A DNA stretch of 64,000 bases, from the NCBI RefSeq assembly GCF_024753285.1, contig NZ_JANUGW010000012.1:62001-126000 (forward strand), written 5' to 3'. The notes beneath the pieces were generated by a model, which saw only the letters and a program-made list of their open reading frames with translations, searched no databases and was not told the origin of the DNA. Shown piece by piece: positions 30,789 through 38,240 of this stretch. The stretch's first letter is position 1. Each line of letters opens with the position of its first letter. The stretch is from Massilia pinisoli. Lineage in GTDB: Bacteria > Pseudomonadota > Gammaproteobacteria > Burkholderiales > Burkholderiaceae_D. The translations under genes were made by a program, and so were the position numbers.

Positions 30789-32738
30789 TCACCGCTGCCA
30801 CGTCAATTTGACACCCACCGTCCGCGGCACCTCGCCGCGCACGGACGCGACGCCGTATTCCGCATGGCCGCCGTTCAGGTTCGTGCCGATCACCGACAAC
30901 TCCATCCCCGGCGCGCAGCGCCAGCCGAAGCGGGCGTCGATGGCCCAGTAGGCAGGCACGTCCGGGTAGCCCAGCGCGCCGTTGCGGCGCACGGCCACCT
31001 CCAGTTCGCGCGCCTCGTCGAGCACGTGGCTGGAGCGCAGCTGCGCCGTGTACGCGGGGTCGCGGCCCGTCGTCATGACGCTGCCCTCGTCGCCGCTGCC
31101 CGGCTTCAGCGTGAATTCCTCGTGCAGCAGCGTGGCGCCCGCCGCCAGGCGCCAGGCGTCCGTCATCTGCACATTGCCCCAGGCCTCGAGGCCGCGCGAC
31201 CGGCCTTCCATCAGGTTGCCGAACACGATCGCCCTGCCGTCGGGCGTGACGTCCTGCGTGCGCAGGTGGTCGTACAGGTTGCGGAACGCGGTCACGGAAT
31301 ACGACACGATCTGCCCCGCCTGGCCGCGGTAGCCCAGCTCGAACACGCGCGCGGTCTCGGCGCGCACGCCGCGGCCGCCGGCCAGCAGGTACGGCGGCGC
31401 GCCCGGCACATAGGCATCCACGTCCAGCCGCGACGGCGCGCGCACGGTGCGCGACACGGCCGCCCAGAACGCGTGCGCGGGTGTGGCGCGCCAGGACAGG
31501 CGCACGTTCGGCAGGAATTCCGCGCCCGTGTACGGATTGCGCTCCCAGCGCACGCCGGCCGTCAGGCGCAGGTCGTCGCGCAGCGCCACCTCGTCCTGGG
31601 CGAACAGGCTGGCCCACGCCTGCTTGTCGCTGGCCGGCAGGAACGCGACGAAGCGGCTGTTCTCGACATGGTCCCAGCTGTAGCGGTATTCGCCGCCCCA
31701 CACGATGCTGTGACGGCCCAATGGCGCCAGCGCGTGCTGCAGCTGCAGGTCGGCGATGTCGACTGCGTCGCGGAACGTCGGCGGCACGCGGCGGTAACGG
31801 TAGTCGTAATACGCCTGCGCCGTCACGCTGCCGCCGCCGTCGAGCAGGTGTTCCCAGCGCCCCGTCACGTTGGCGCCATGCGTCGTGATGTCGCCCAGGC
31901 CCTTGTCCGCACCCGGCGCCCCGATGACGCCCGGCGCCGGCTGGCCCTGGCGCCCGCGCCACGTGTTGGCGTTCACGCTGAAGCGCTCGGCGCCCCGCGC
32001 CCAGTCGCCGCGCAATCCGGCCTGGCCCTGCGTCCAGTCGTCGTCGATGGGCTGGCCGGACGCCAGTTCGCTGCGGGCGAGCCCGAACACCTTCGCGTAC
32101 GCGCGCCACGCGCCGCCGGCCATGGCGCCGCCGTGGCGGAACGCGGCCGCGCCGCCGTCGCTGTCCGCACGCAGCACGAGCAGGTCGCCCTGCGTGTCGC
32201 GCGCGTGGCGCGTCGTGATGCTGATGACGCCGTTCACGGCATTCACGCCCCACAAGGTGCCGCCCGGGCCGCTGATCACCTCGATCCGTTCGACGTCTTC
32301 CAGCATCACGTCCGACTCGTCCCAGAACATGCCGGAAAACAGCGGCGAATACACGGAGCGCCCATCGATCATCACGAGCAGCTTGTTGGCCGGGCTGTTG
32401 CTCGTGCCGTTCATGCCGCGCGCGGAAATGAAATAGTCGGTGTTGCTGCCACGCGCGACCTGCACATTGGGCGCGAGGTTCAGCGCCTCCGCGAGGTTGC
32501 GGACGCCCGCGCGGCGGATGTCTTCCGCCGTGATCACGTACACCGACGCCGGCGCGTCCTGCAGGCGCTCGGGCCGGCGCGACACGGACGTGACGTCGAT
32601 GTTCGCCAGCTCCTCGATCGACAGGTCGACGAATTCCCCGCCGGGCCGCCGCACCGCGTCGTCGGCGCATGCCGGCTGCGCGAGCGCCAGGCCGGCCAGC
32701 AGCAAGGTCCAGGGAAAGGGACGGCCCGTCGCGTTCAT
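30789..32738 (-). CDS. TonB-dependent receptor (colicin I receptor/CirA-like type)
   Basis: A 649-residue outer-membrane receptor with a signal peptide of about 25 residues (cleaved near ACA-DDA). DLSIEELANIDVTSVSRRPERL resembles the TonB-box region of a receptor subgroup found beside many small-ligand uptake systems. The plug follows (NLAEALNLAPNVQVARGSNTDYFISARGMNGTSNSPANKLLVMIDG, GPGGTLWGVNAVNGVISITTRHA), then the barrel. The C terminus reads GVKLTWQR rather than ending in Phe. The substrate is unknown. The start at 32738 has no strong SD. A perfect 16-bp palindrome lies 12-27 nt upstream. It is monocistronic as far as can be seen. Confidence 0.9.
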   Translation of the reverse strand: MNATGRPFPWTLLLAGLALAQPACADDAVRRPGGEFVDLSIEELANIDVTSVSRRPERLQDAPASVYVITAEDIRRAGVRNLAEALNLAPNVQVARGSNTDYFISARGMNGTSNSPANKLLVMIDGRSVYSPLFSGMFWDESDVMLEDVERIEVISGPGGTLWGVNAVNGVISITTRHARDTQGDLLVLRADSDGGAAAFRHGGAMAGGAWRAYAKVFGLARSELASGQPIDDDWTQGQAGLRGDWARGAERFSVNANTWRGRQGQPAPGVIGAPGADKGLGDITTHGANVTGRWEHLLDGGGSVTAQAYYDYRYRRVPPTFRDAVDIADLQLQHALAPLGRHSIVWGGEYRYSWDHVENSRFVAFLPASDKQAWASLFAQDEVALRDDLRLTAGVRWERNPYTGAEFLPNVRLSWRATPAHAFWAAVSRTVRAPSRLDVDAYVPGAPPYLLAGGRGVRAETARVFELGYRGQAGQIVSYSVTAFRNLYDHLRTQDVTPDGRAIVFGNLMEGRSRGLEAWGNVQMTDAWRLAAGATLLHEEFTLKPGSGDEGSVMTTGRDPAYTAQLRSSHVLDEARELEVAVRRNGALGYPDVPAYWAIDARFGWRCAPGMELSVIGTNLNGGHAEYGVASVRGEVPRTVGVKLTWQR

Positions 32739-33056
32739 CGCTTATCGAAGGAAATGATCATTTCCCAACCATTATGTTTTATAAATCCATTTTCTCAACA
32801 TTTTACCTTCACGCTGGACGGTTTTTCTTGTACGCACGGTAGAGACTGGCAAACGCACCACGGATTGTGCCGCTGGCTGAACAAAGTTATCCGCGAAGGT
32901 GGCTTCCTCACCCAATTTGGAACGGGTAAAGTGTCCGTATTGCAAAATCACGCTCGCATGCAAGTCATGCTAGTGTGTCCAAGGAAATGCAGGCTGCTTA
33001 AGCCAGCCGATTTGGTAAGATTTAGTTCTAACGCGTACTAATTGATCGGAGCCCCC
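32739..33056. other. 318-bp intergenic region between divergent genes, no ORF recognised
   Basis: This AT-richer stretch separates the TonB receptor (leftward) from the cytochrome b561 gene (rightward). It contains the palindrome at 32750, AT-rich promoter-like DNA at about 32770-32810, and an imperfect dyad around AGGCTGCTTAAGCCAGCC (32991-33008) ahead of cytochrome b561. No convincing small gene or RNA was seen. Confidence 0.6.
32750..32765. promoter_or_regulatory. Perfect palindrome GGAAATGATCATTTCC
   Basis: A 16-bp perfect palindrome directly upstream of the TonB receptor start. The ATGATCAT core partly resembles a Fur box, so it may be an iron-responsive operator, but the match is not close enough to be sure. 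It could also pair as a hairpin in the leader. Confidence 0.5.
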
Positions 33057-33593
33057 ATGCAGCGCTACACCACGACCGCCATCGTGCTTCATTGGCTGAT
33101 CGCCGTGCTGATCATCGGCGCGTTCACGCTGGGGCTCGTGATGACGGACATGCCCGGCATCTCGCCCACGAAGCTGAAGTATTTTTCGTGGCATAAATGG
33201 GCCGGCGTCACGGTGCTGCTGCTGGCCACGTTGCGCATCCTGTGGCGCCTGAAGAACCGTCCGCCGGCCCTGCCCGACTCGATGCCCGCGTGGCAGCGCG
33301 GCGCCGCCCACGGCCTGCACCACCTGCTGTACGTGCTGATCTTCGCCGTGCCGCTGTCCGGCTATTTCTACACGCTGGCGGCCGGCTTCCCGGTCGTCTA
33401 TTTCGGGCTGTTCCAGCTGCCGGTGCTGATCGCCAAGAACCCGGCGCTGGCCGAGGCGCTGAAGCCCATCCACTACTGGCTGAACATGGTCATGGCCGGC
33501 CTCGTCGGCCTGCACGTGGTGGCCGCCCTGAAGCACCAGTTCATCGACCGCGACGGCACGCTGGGACGCATGCTGCCGGGCCGTTCCCTTTGA
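33057..33593 (+). CDS. Cytochrome b561 family protein
   Basis: A 178-residue inner-membrane di-heme electron carrier with four hydrophobic helices. Candidate heme-ligand histidines are His12 (VLHWLI), His46 (SWHKWAG), His88 or His89 (GLHHLLY) and His153 (GLHVVAALKH), the pattern of the bacterial CybB family. Bacterial b561 proteins pass electrons from quinol, some to superoxide. The ATG at 33057 follows GGAG and was chosen over one 15 nt upstream. It is 11 nt upstream of the first YceI gene; b561-YceI pairing is a common arrangement in proteobacteria. Confidence 0.92.
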   Translation: MQRYTTTAIVLHWLIAVLIIGAFTLGLVMTDMPGISPTKLKYFSWHKWAGVTVLLLATLRILWRLKNRPPALPDSMPAWQRGAAHGLHHLLYVLIFAVPLSGYFYTLAAGFPVVYFGLFQLPVLIAKNPALAEALKPIHYWLNMVMAGLVGLHVVAALKHQFIDRDGTLGRMLPGRSL

Positions 33594-33604
33594 AGGAGAT
33601 ATCC

Positions 33605-34159
33605 ATGACATTTACCCGCGGCACCGTTGCTGCCATCCTCGCAGGCGTCACCCTGATCGCCAACGCCGTGCCGCTGAAAACGGACGTGGCGCACAGCAGC
33701 GTCTCGGCCGTGTTCAAGCAGATGAACGTGCCCGTCGAATCGAAGTTCAAGAGCTTCAACGCGCAGATCGACTACGACGCCGCGCATCCGGACAAGGCGA
33801 GCGCGCGCGTCGACATCGACACCGCGAGCTTCGACATCGGCGAGGCCGAGTACAACAAGGAAGTGGCCGGCAAGGACTGGTTCAACTCGGCCAAGTTTCC
33901 GAAGGCCACGTTCGTGTCGTCCGCCATCAAGCCGGCCGGCGCGGGCAAGCTCTCCGTGTCGGGCAAGCTCACGATCAAGGGCCATGCCCAGGACGTGACG
34001 TTCCCCGTCACCATCAAGCCGGAAGGCGGCAAACAGGTTTTCGAAGGCCAGCTGCCCATCAAGCGGCTGGCGTTCAATATCGGCGAAGGCGAGTGGACGG
34101 ACACGAGCATGGTCGCCGACGACGTCGTCATCAAGTTCCGCGTCGCCGCGGGACAGTAA
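33605..34159 (+). CDS. YceI-family periplasmic protein, first copy
   Basis: A 184-residue lipocalin-like YceI protein with an N-terminal signal sequence (MTFTRGTVAAILAGVTLIANA). The YceI core is visible: TDVAHSSVSAVFKQMNVPVESKFKSF, an internal WFNSAKFPKATFVS segment, and GKLTIKGHAQDVTFPV. YceI proteins bind polyisoprenoid chains and are linked to quinone or isoprenoid handling. It has a clear AAGGAGATATCC site, lies 11 nt after the b561 stop and 31 nt before the second YceI gene. Confidence 0.9.
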   Translation: MTFTRGTVAAILAGVTLIANAVPLKTDVAHSSVSAVFKQMNVPVESKFKSFNAQIDYDAAHPDKASARVDIDTASFDIGEAEYNKEVAGKDWFNSAKFPKATFVSSAIKPAGAGKLSVSGKLTIKGHAQDVTFPVTIKPEGGKQVFEGQLPIKRLAFNIGEGEWTDTSMVADDVVIKFRVAAGQ

Positions 34160-34190
34160 TCCAACACCCACCGTTAAAGGATCGTTTTAC

Positions 34191-34757
34191 ATGAAACTCA
34201 AGCATCTCGCCCTGCTCGCCGCCGTCTTCGCTTCCAGCGCCGCCTTCGCCGACGTCTACAAGGTCGACTCCGGTCACACCTTCCCGAGCTTCGAGGCCGA
34301 CCACTTCGGCGGCCTGTCGAACTGGCGCGGCAAGTTCGACAAGACCGACGGCACCATCGTCCTGGATCGCGCGAACAAGACGGGCACCGTGGACATCAAC
34401 ATCGACGCGACCAGCCTGGACTTCGGTCACAGCAAGCTGAACGAGCACGCCAAGGGCCCGGACATGTTCGACGTCGCCAAGTACCCGACCGCGAACTACA
34501 AGGGCAAGCTCGTGTTCAAGGGCGACGTGCCGACCTCGGTCGACGGCGAACTGACCTTGCACGGCGTGACCAAGCCGGTCACCCTGCACATCAACCAGTT
34601 CAAGTGCATGCCGCATCCGATGCTGAAGCGCGAAGTGTGCGGCGCCGACGCGTCGGCCACGTTCAACCGTGCCGATTTCGGCGTGGACTACGGCGTCAAG
34701 ATGGGCTTCAAGCCGGAAGTCAAGCTGGCCATCCAGGTCGAAGCCGTCAAGCAGTAA
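34191..34757 (+). CDS. YceI-family periplasmic protein, second copy
   Basis: A 188-residue YceI protein with signal peptide MKLKHLALLAAVFASSAAFA. It shows KVDSGHTFPSFEADHFGGLSNWRGKFDKTDG, FDVAKYPTANYKGKLVF and GELTLHGVTKPVTLHI, closer to the canonical E. coli YceI pattern than the first copy. Two cysteines (FKCMPHPMLKREVCGAD) may form a disulfide in the periplasm. It ends the b561-yceI-yceI operon, closed by a strong terminator at 34775. Isoprenoid binding is inferred from the family. Confidence 0.93.
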   Translation: MKLKHLALLAAVFASSAAFADVYKVDSGHTFPSFEADHFGGLSNWRGKFDKTDGTIVLDRANKTGTVDINIDATSLDFGHSKLNEHAKGPDMFDVAKYPTANYKGKLVFKGDVPTSVDGELTLHGVTKPVTLHINQFKCMPHPMLKREVCGADASATFNRADFGVDYGVKMGFKPEVKLAIQVEAVKQ

Positions 34758-34774
34758 TCGGCCTTCGCAAAAAC

Positions 34775-34811
34775 AAAGCCCCGCGGCCAGCAACGGCCGC
34801 GGGGCTTTTTT
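34775..34811 (+). terminator. Rho-independent terminator after the YceI genes
   Basis: AAAGCCCCGCGGCC pairs with GGCCGCGGGGCTTT around a 6-nt loop, with a T-rich end. It probably works in both directions, since it also follows the convergent stress-protein gene (stop at 34827). Confidence 0.92.
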
Positions 34812-34826
34812 ATTTACGCAGATGAA

Positions 34827-36332
34827 TCAACGGCCGTCGCGATCCAGGTCCCCCGGCATCGCACGCTCCACGCGGTCCCACGCGGCGCGGCTGGCCGACT
34901 TGGCCTGCTCCCACGACAGGCGCGACTGGCCCTTCACGCGGTCCCATTCGTCCGCCATGTGCGGCTCGGCCAGGTCGTAGTTCGGGAAGCGGCGGGCGTT
35001 GTTGTAGCCCAGCGCATAGGCCGGCGAATAATCGTCGTACGTGTAGCCCTGCTGGTAGTACGGCTGGGTTTGGTAGTTCGTGCGCCAGTACGCATCTTCC
35101 GCCGTCGGATTGACGAGGTGGCCCGCCCCCTTGCCGACCATGCCGCCGGCGATGCCGCCGATTGCGGCACCGGCCGCCATGCCCACCGGACCGCCCACGG
35201 CGCCCAGCGCGGCACCTGCCGCTGCGCCACCGCCCGCGCCGACGCCGCCGGCCAGGTTGTGCTCATGCAGCTGGTCGCCCGGTTTCGGGTTCACGACTTC
35301 GCCCGCGCCCTTACCGGCCATGCCGCCCGCGATGCCGCCGATGGCAGCGCCCGCGACGGTGCCGATCGGCCCGGCGGCGCTGCCGACGGCCGCACCGGTC
35401 AGCGCACCCGCGCCGGCACCGGTACCCTGGGCCAGGTTGTGCTCATGCAGGCGGTCTTCCGAGTGCGGATTCGCCACTTCGCCCGCACCGCGGCCCGCTG
35501 CGCCGCCGGCCAGGCCGCCGATCGCGGCACCGGCCAGCGCACCCACGGGACCGGCCACGGAACCGGCCGCCGCACCCATCGCGGCACCAGCACCTGCGCC
35601 CGTGCCTTTGGCCAGATAGTGTTCGCCCAGGTCGTCGCCCGCCTTCGGATTGACGACTTCGCCCACGCCCTTGCCGGCCATGCCGCCGGCGATGCCGCCG
35701 ATCGCGGCGCCTGCCGCCATGCCGATCGGACCGCCGACCGCGCCGAGGGCGGCGCCGGTCGCTGCACCTGCTGCTGCGCCGATGCCGGTGCCGATCACGT
35801 GCGAGCCGCCGTTATCGACGAAGGTCTGGTTCAGGTAGGCAACGTCTTCGTCCGAACGCGGCGTCACGCCCATCACGATGCCGCCGTTCTTGATGCCTTC
35901 TTCGTAGTGCTTCACGCGCTCTTCCGGAATGCCGGCGCCGATCAGTGCGCCGATCAGCCCGCCGGTGATGCCGCCGGCGCCCGCACCGGCAAGCGCGGCC
36001 GCGAGCGGGCCGGCGACGACGAGGCCGGCGCCCGGGATCACGAGCGAGGTACCGATAGCGGCCACGCCGGCCAGCACGGCACCGATCGTGCCGCCGATGC
36101 CGGCGCCGGCAGCGGCGCCCTCGGCGGCCTTGCTGCCCAGCTCAGTCTCGGAGTCGGCGAAAGTCTTGCGGGTGGAGTCCGACATCATCAGGTTGACGTC
36201 GTCCTTCGTGTAGCCGCGGGTCGAGATCGCGTTGTAGGCGCGCTCGGCGCTGTCACGGTCCGGGAACAGGCCGGTGATCATGCGATTGTCCTTGGTCGTT
36301 GTCGTAGTCGTTGTCGTGTCGTAAGTAGCCAT
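34827..36332 (-). CDS. Glycine-zipper stress protein with N-terminal YflT/GSP17M-like domain
   Basis: A 501-residue protein starting MATYDTTTTTTTTKDNR. Residues 18-60 (MITGLFPDRDSAERAYNAI) and 133-180 (PEERVKHYEEGIKNGGIVMGV) match the two halves of the general-stress-protein 17M domain, split by a hydrophobic Gly/Ala-rich insertion (70-135). Residues 181-420 are four tandem 60-residue glycine-zipper repeats, each closing with EV.NP..GD.L.EH.L. The C terminus is Tyr-rich, then basic (EWDRVKGQSRLSWEQAKSASRAAWDRV). There is no signal peptide; membrane insertion of the zippers is plausible. It is divergent from the stress gene glsB. The 273-bp gap between them shows no other gene. Confidence 0.8.
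   Translation of the reverse strand: MATYDTTTTTTTTKDNRMITGLFPDRDSAERAYNAISTRGYTKDDVNLMMSDSTRKTFADSETELGSKAAEGAAAGAGIGGTIGAVLAGVAAIGTSLVIPGAGLVVAGPLAAALAGAGAGGITGGLIGALIGAGIPEERVKHYEEGIKNGGIVMGVTPRSDEDVAYLNQTFVDNGGSHVIGTGIGAAAGAATGAALGAVGGPIGMAAGAAIGGIAGGMAGKGVGEVVNPKAGDDLGEHYLAKGTGAGAGAAMGAAAGSVAGPVGALAGAAIGGLAGGAAGRGAGEVANPHSEDRLHEHNLAQGTGAGAGALTGAAVGSAAGPIGTVAGAAIGGIAGGMAGKGAGEVVNPKPGDQLHEHNLAGGVGAGGGAAAGAALGAVGGPVGMAAGAAIGGIAGGMVGKGAGHLVNPTAEDAYWRTNYQTQPYYQQGYTYDDYSPAYALGYNNARRFPNYDLAEPHMADEWDRVKGQSRLSWEQAKSASRAAWDRVERAMPGDLDRDGR
35073..35792 (-). repeat. Four tandem 180-bp coding repeats (glycine-zipper units)
   Basis: The codons for residues 181-420 of the stress protein form four units of exactly 60 codons with no insertions or deletions. 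Each unit has G.G.GAGAA.GAA.G, then GP.G..AGAAIGG.AGG.AGKG.GE, then VVNP..GD.L.EH.LA. The units differ at a minority of positions, mostly in the second and last thirds. Confidence 0.9.
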
Positions 36333-36605
36333 GATGGATCCTTTCGGTAAATCGATGTGGTCCGGGATGCCGGGGTCGGGTGATGCAAGGTGATTTACAC
36401 GATATGCCTGCCCAACAGCGACCTTCTGTTCGATGACGCACTCAGGTGGGGACATTCCGCACCACAAGAGAACACGGCGCCGGATTGCGCGTCTAACGTT
36501 CGGCAGCGCACCGACCCCGTACCGTGTGCATCACTAGACTTTGCACATGGCCTCGGCATTCAATTGGCCTGGAGTATGTTTTTTCCAACTTGAGGAGGAC
36601 TCAAC

Positions 36606-36875
36606 ATGTTATTCATTATCTGGATCGTCGTTGGTGGTGTGCTCGGCTGGCTCGCCAGCATGGTCATGAAAACGGATGCTGAGCAAGGCATGATTCTGAA
36701 TGTCGTGGTCGGCATCATCGGAGCCTTCCTGGGTGGCTGGCTGCTGTCCCCGCTGTTCGGCAGTGGCACCATCAATTCGGATGACTTCAGTGTCTCGTCA
36801 CTGCTGGTGTCGTTCCTGGGCGCCGTCATCCTGCTCGCCATCGTGAATCTGCTGCGTCGCGGCCGCGTCCGCTAA
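36606..36875 (+). CDS. GlsB/YeaQ/YmgE-family stress membrane protein
   Basis: An 89-residue transglycosylase-associated-protein-family protein with three hydrophobic helices. The family pattern is clear: MLFIIWIVVGGVLGWLASMVMKTD, then GMILNVVVGIIGAFLGGWLL, then LVSFLGAVILLAIVNLLRRGR. These proteins are induced by general stress in enterics, but their function is unknown. A strong GAGGAGG site precedes the ATG. It faces away from the glycine-zipper stress gene and has its own terminator. An RpoS-like or envelope-stress promoter is plausible but was not clearly seen. Confidence 0.93.
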   Translation: MLFIIWIVVGGVLGWLASMVMKTDAEQGMILNVVVGIIGAFLGGWLLSPLFGSGTINSDDFSVSSLLVSFLGAVILLAIVNLLRRGRVR

Positions 36876-36896
36876 GCAGGTGCAAGCCCCGCTTTG

Positions 36897-36927
36897 AAAA
36901 CCAACGTCGGCTGGCGTTGGTTTTTTT
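36897..36927 (+). terminator. Rho-independent terminator of the GlsB-type gene
   Basis: AAAACCAACG pairs with CGTTGG and the following T run around an 8-nt loop. It lies 21 nt after the stop and only 20 nt before the start of the phospholipase D gene. Confidence 0.9.
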
Positions 36928-36946
36928 ACGTCTGGAACCCGAGCTC

Positions 36947-38224
36947 ATGCGTATCAAACGTCCCATGATCATCCTCATCACCTGTATCGCCACCCTCGTG
37001 GCGGGCTTGCTCGTGCTGAACTTCTCGCCCGGCGAAAAAAAGATCGATACGCAGCTCACCCGGCAATACGACACGGGCGACCCGCAGTTCCGCCGCTCGC
37101 TGGGCGTGCTGCTGGGTCCCCCGATCGTCGAGGGCAACAAGGCCGACGCGTTGCTCAACGGCGACCAGATCTTCCCCGCCATGCTGGCCGCGATCCGCTC
37201 CGCGCAGAAGTCCGTCAGCTTCGAAACCTATATCTACTGGGAAGGCACGATCGGGCGCGAATTCACGGAAGCGCTGTCGGAACGGGCGCGCGCCGGCGTC
37301 AAGGTGCACGTGCTGCTCGACTGGATCGGCAGCATGAAGATCGGCGAAGCGTCGCTCGACGCGATGCGCCGCGCCGGCGTCGAGGTGCACCGCTATCACA
37401 AGCCCGTCTGGTGGAAGCTCGCGCGCCTGAACAACCGCACGCACCGCAAGCTGTTGATCGTCGACGGCAAGGTCGGCTTCACGGGCGGCGTCGGCATCGC
37501 TGACAAATGGCGCGGCCACGCGCAGGACCCCGACCACTGGCGCGACTCGCATTTTCGCGTGGAAGGCCCCGTCGTCGGCCAGATGCAGGCCGTCTTCAAC
37601 GACAACTGGACGAAGGCGACGGGCGCCGTGCTCGACGGCCCCGACTACTTCCCCGCGCTCACGGCGAAAGGCGACATGCCCGCGCAGATGTTCTCCAGCT
37701 CGCCCACGGGCGGCGGCGAGAGCATGCACCTGATGTACCTGCTCGCCATCACGGCCGCGCGCCGTACGATCCACCTGTCGAACTCGTATTTCGTGCCGGA
37801 CGAACTGGCCATCAAGGCCCTCATCGCGGCGGCGAAACGGGGCGTGGACGTGCGCATCATCACGCCCGGCCCGGTCATCGATTCCGACGTCGTGCGCGCC
37901 GCGTCGCGCGAGCGCTGGGGCCAGCTGCTCGCGGCCGGCATCAAGATGGCCGAGTACCAGCCGACGATGTACCACGTGAAGGCACTCATCGTCGATTCGC
38001 TGCTCGTGTCCGTCGGGTCCACCAACTTCGACAACCGCTCGTTCATCCTCAACGACGAGGCGAACCTGAACGTGCTCGACCCCGGCTTCGCCAGGCAGCA
38101 GGAGGCCGTGTTCGAGGACGACTGGAAGCACGCGCGCCCCGTCACCTTGCAGGCCTGGCAGAACCGGCCGCTCAAGGAAAAGATCGGCGGCATGCTGGCG
38201 GACCTGATCGGCGCGCAGCTTTGA
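36947..38224 (+). CDS. Cardiolipin synthase-like phospholipase D protein
   Basis: A 425-residue PLD-superfamily protein with one N-terminal membrane anchor (MIILITCIATLVAGLLVL). Both HKD motifs are complete: His166-Lys168-Asp173 (THRKLLIVDG) and His343-Lys345-Asp350 (YHVKALIVDS), each followed by the usual Gly/Ser-Thr-Asn segments (GSTNFDNRSF). This fits bacterial cardiolipin synthases of the ClsB/ClsC type, which transfer phosphatidyl groups to make cardiolipin. A phospholipase role is not excluded. The start at 36947 has GGAACCCGAG upstream; an internal ATG 18 nt later would still keep the anchor. The next gene follows after 16 nt. Confidence 0.88.
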   Translation: MRIKRPMIILITCIATLVAGLLVLNFSPGEKKIDTQLTRQYDTGDPQFRRSLGVLLGPPIVEGNKADALLNGDQIFPAMLAAIRSAQKSVSFETYIYWEGTIGREFTEALSERARAGVKVHVLLDWIGSMKIGEASLDAMRRAGVEVHRYHKPVWWKLARLNNRTHRKLLIVDGKVGFTGGVGIADKWRGHAQDPDHWRDSHFRVEGPVVGQMQAVFNDNWTKATGAVLDGPDYFPALTAKGDMPAQMFSSSPTGGGESMHLMYLLAITAARRTIHLSNSYFVPDELAIKALIAAAKRGVDVRIITPGPVIDSDVVRAASRERWGQLLAAGIKMAEYQPTMYHVKALIVDSLLVSVGSTNFDNRSFILNDEANLNVLDPGFARQQEAVFEDDWKHARPVTLQAWQNRPLKEKIGGMLADLIGAQL

Positions 38225-38240
38225 TCGCAAAGGACATGCG

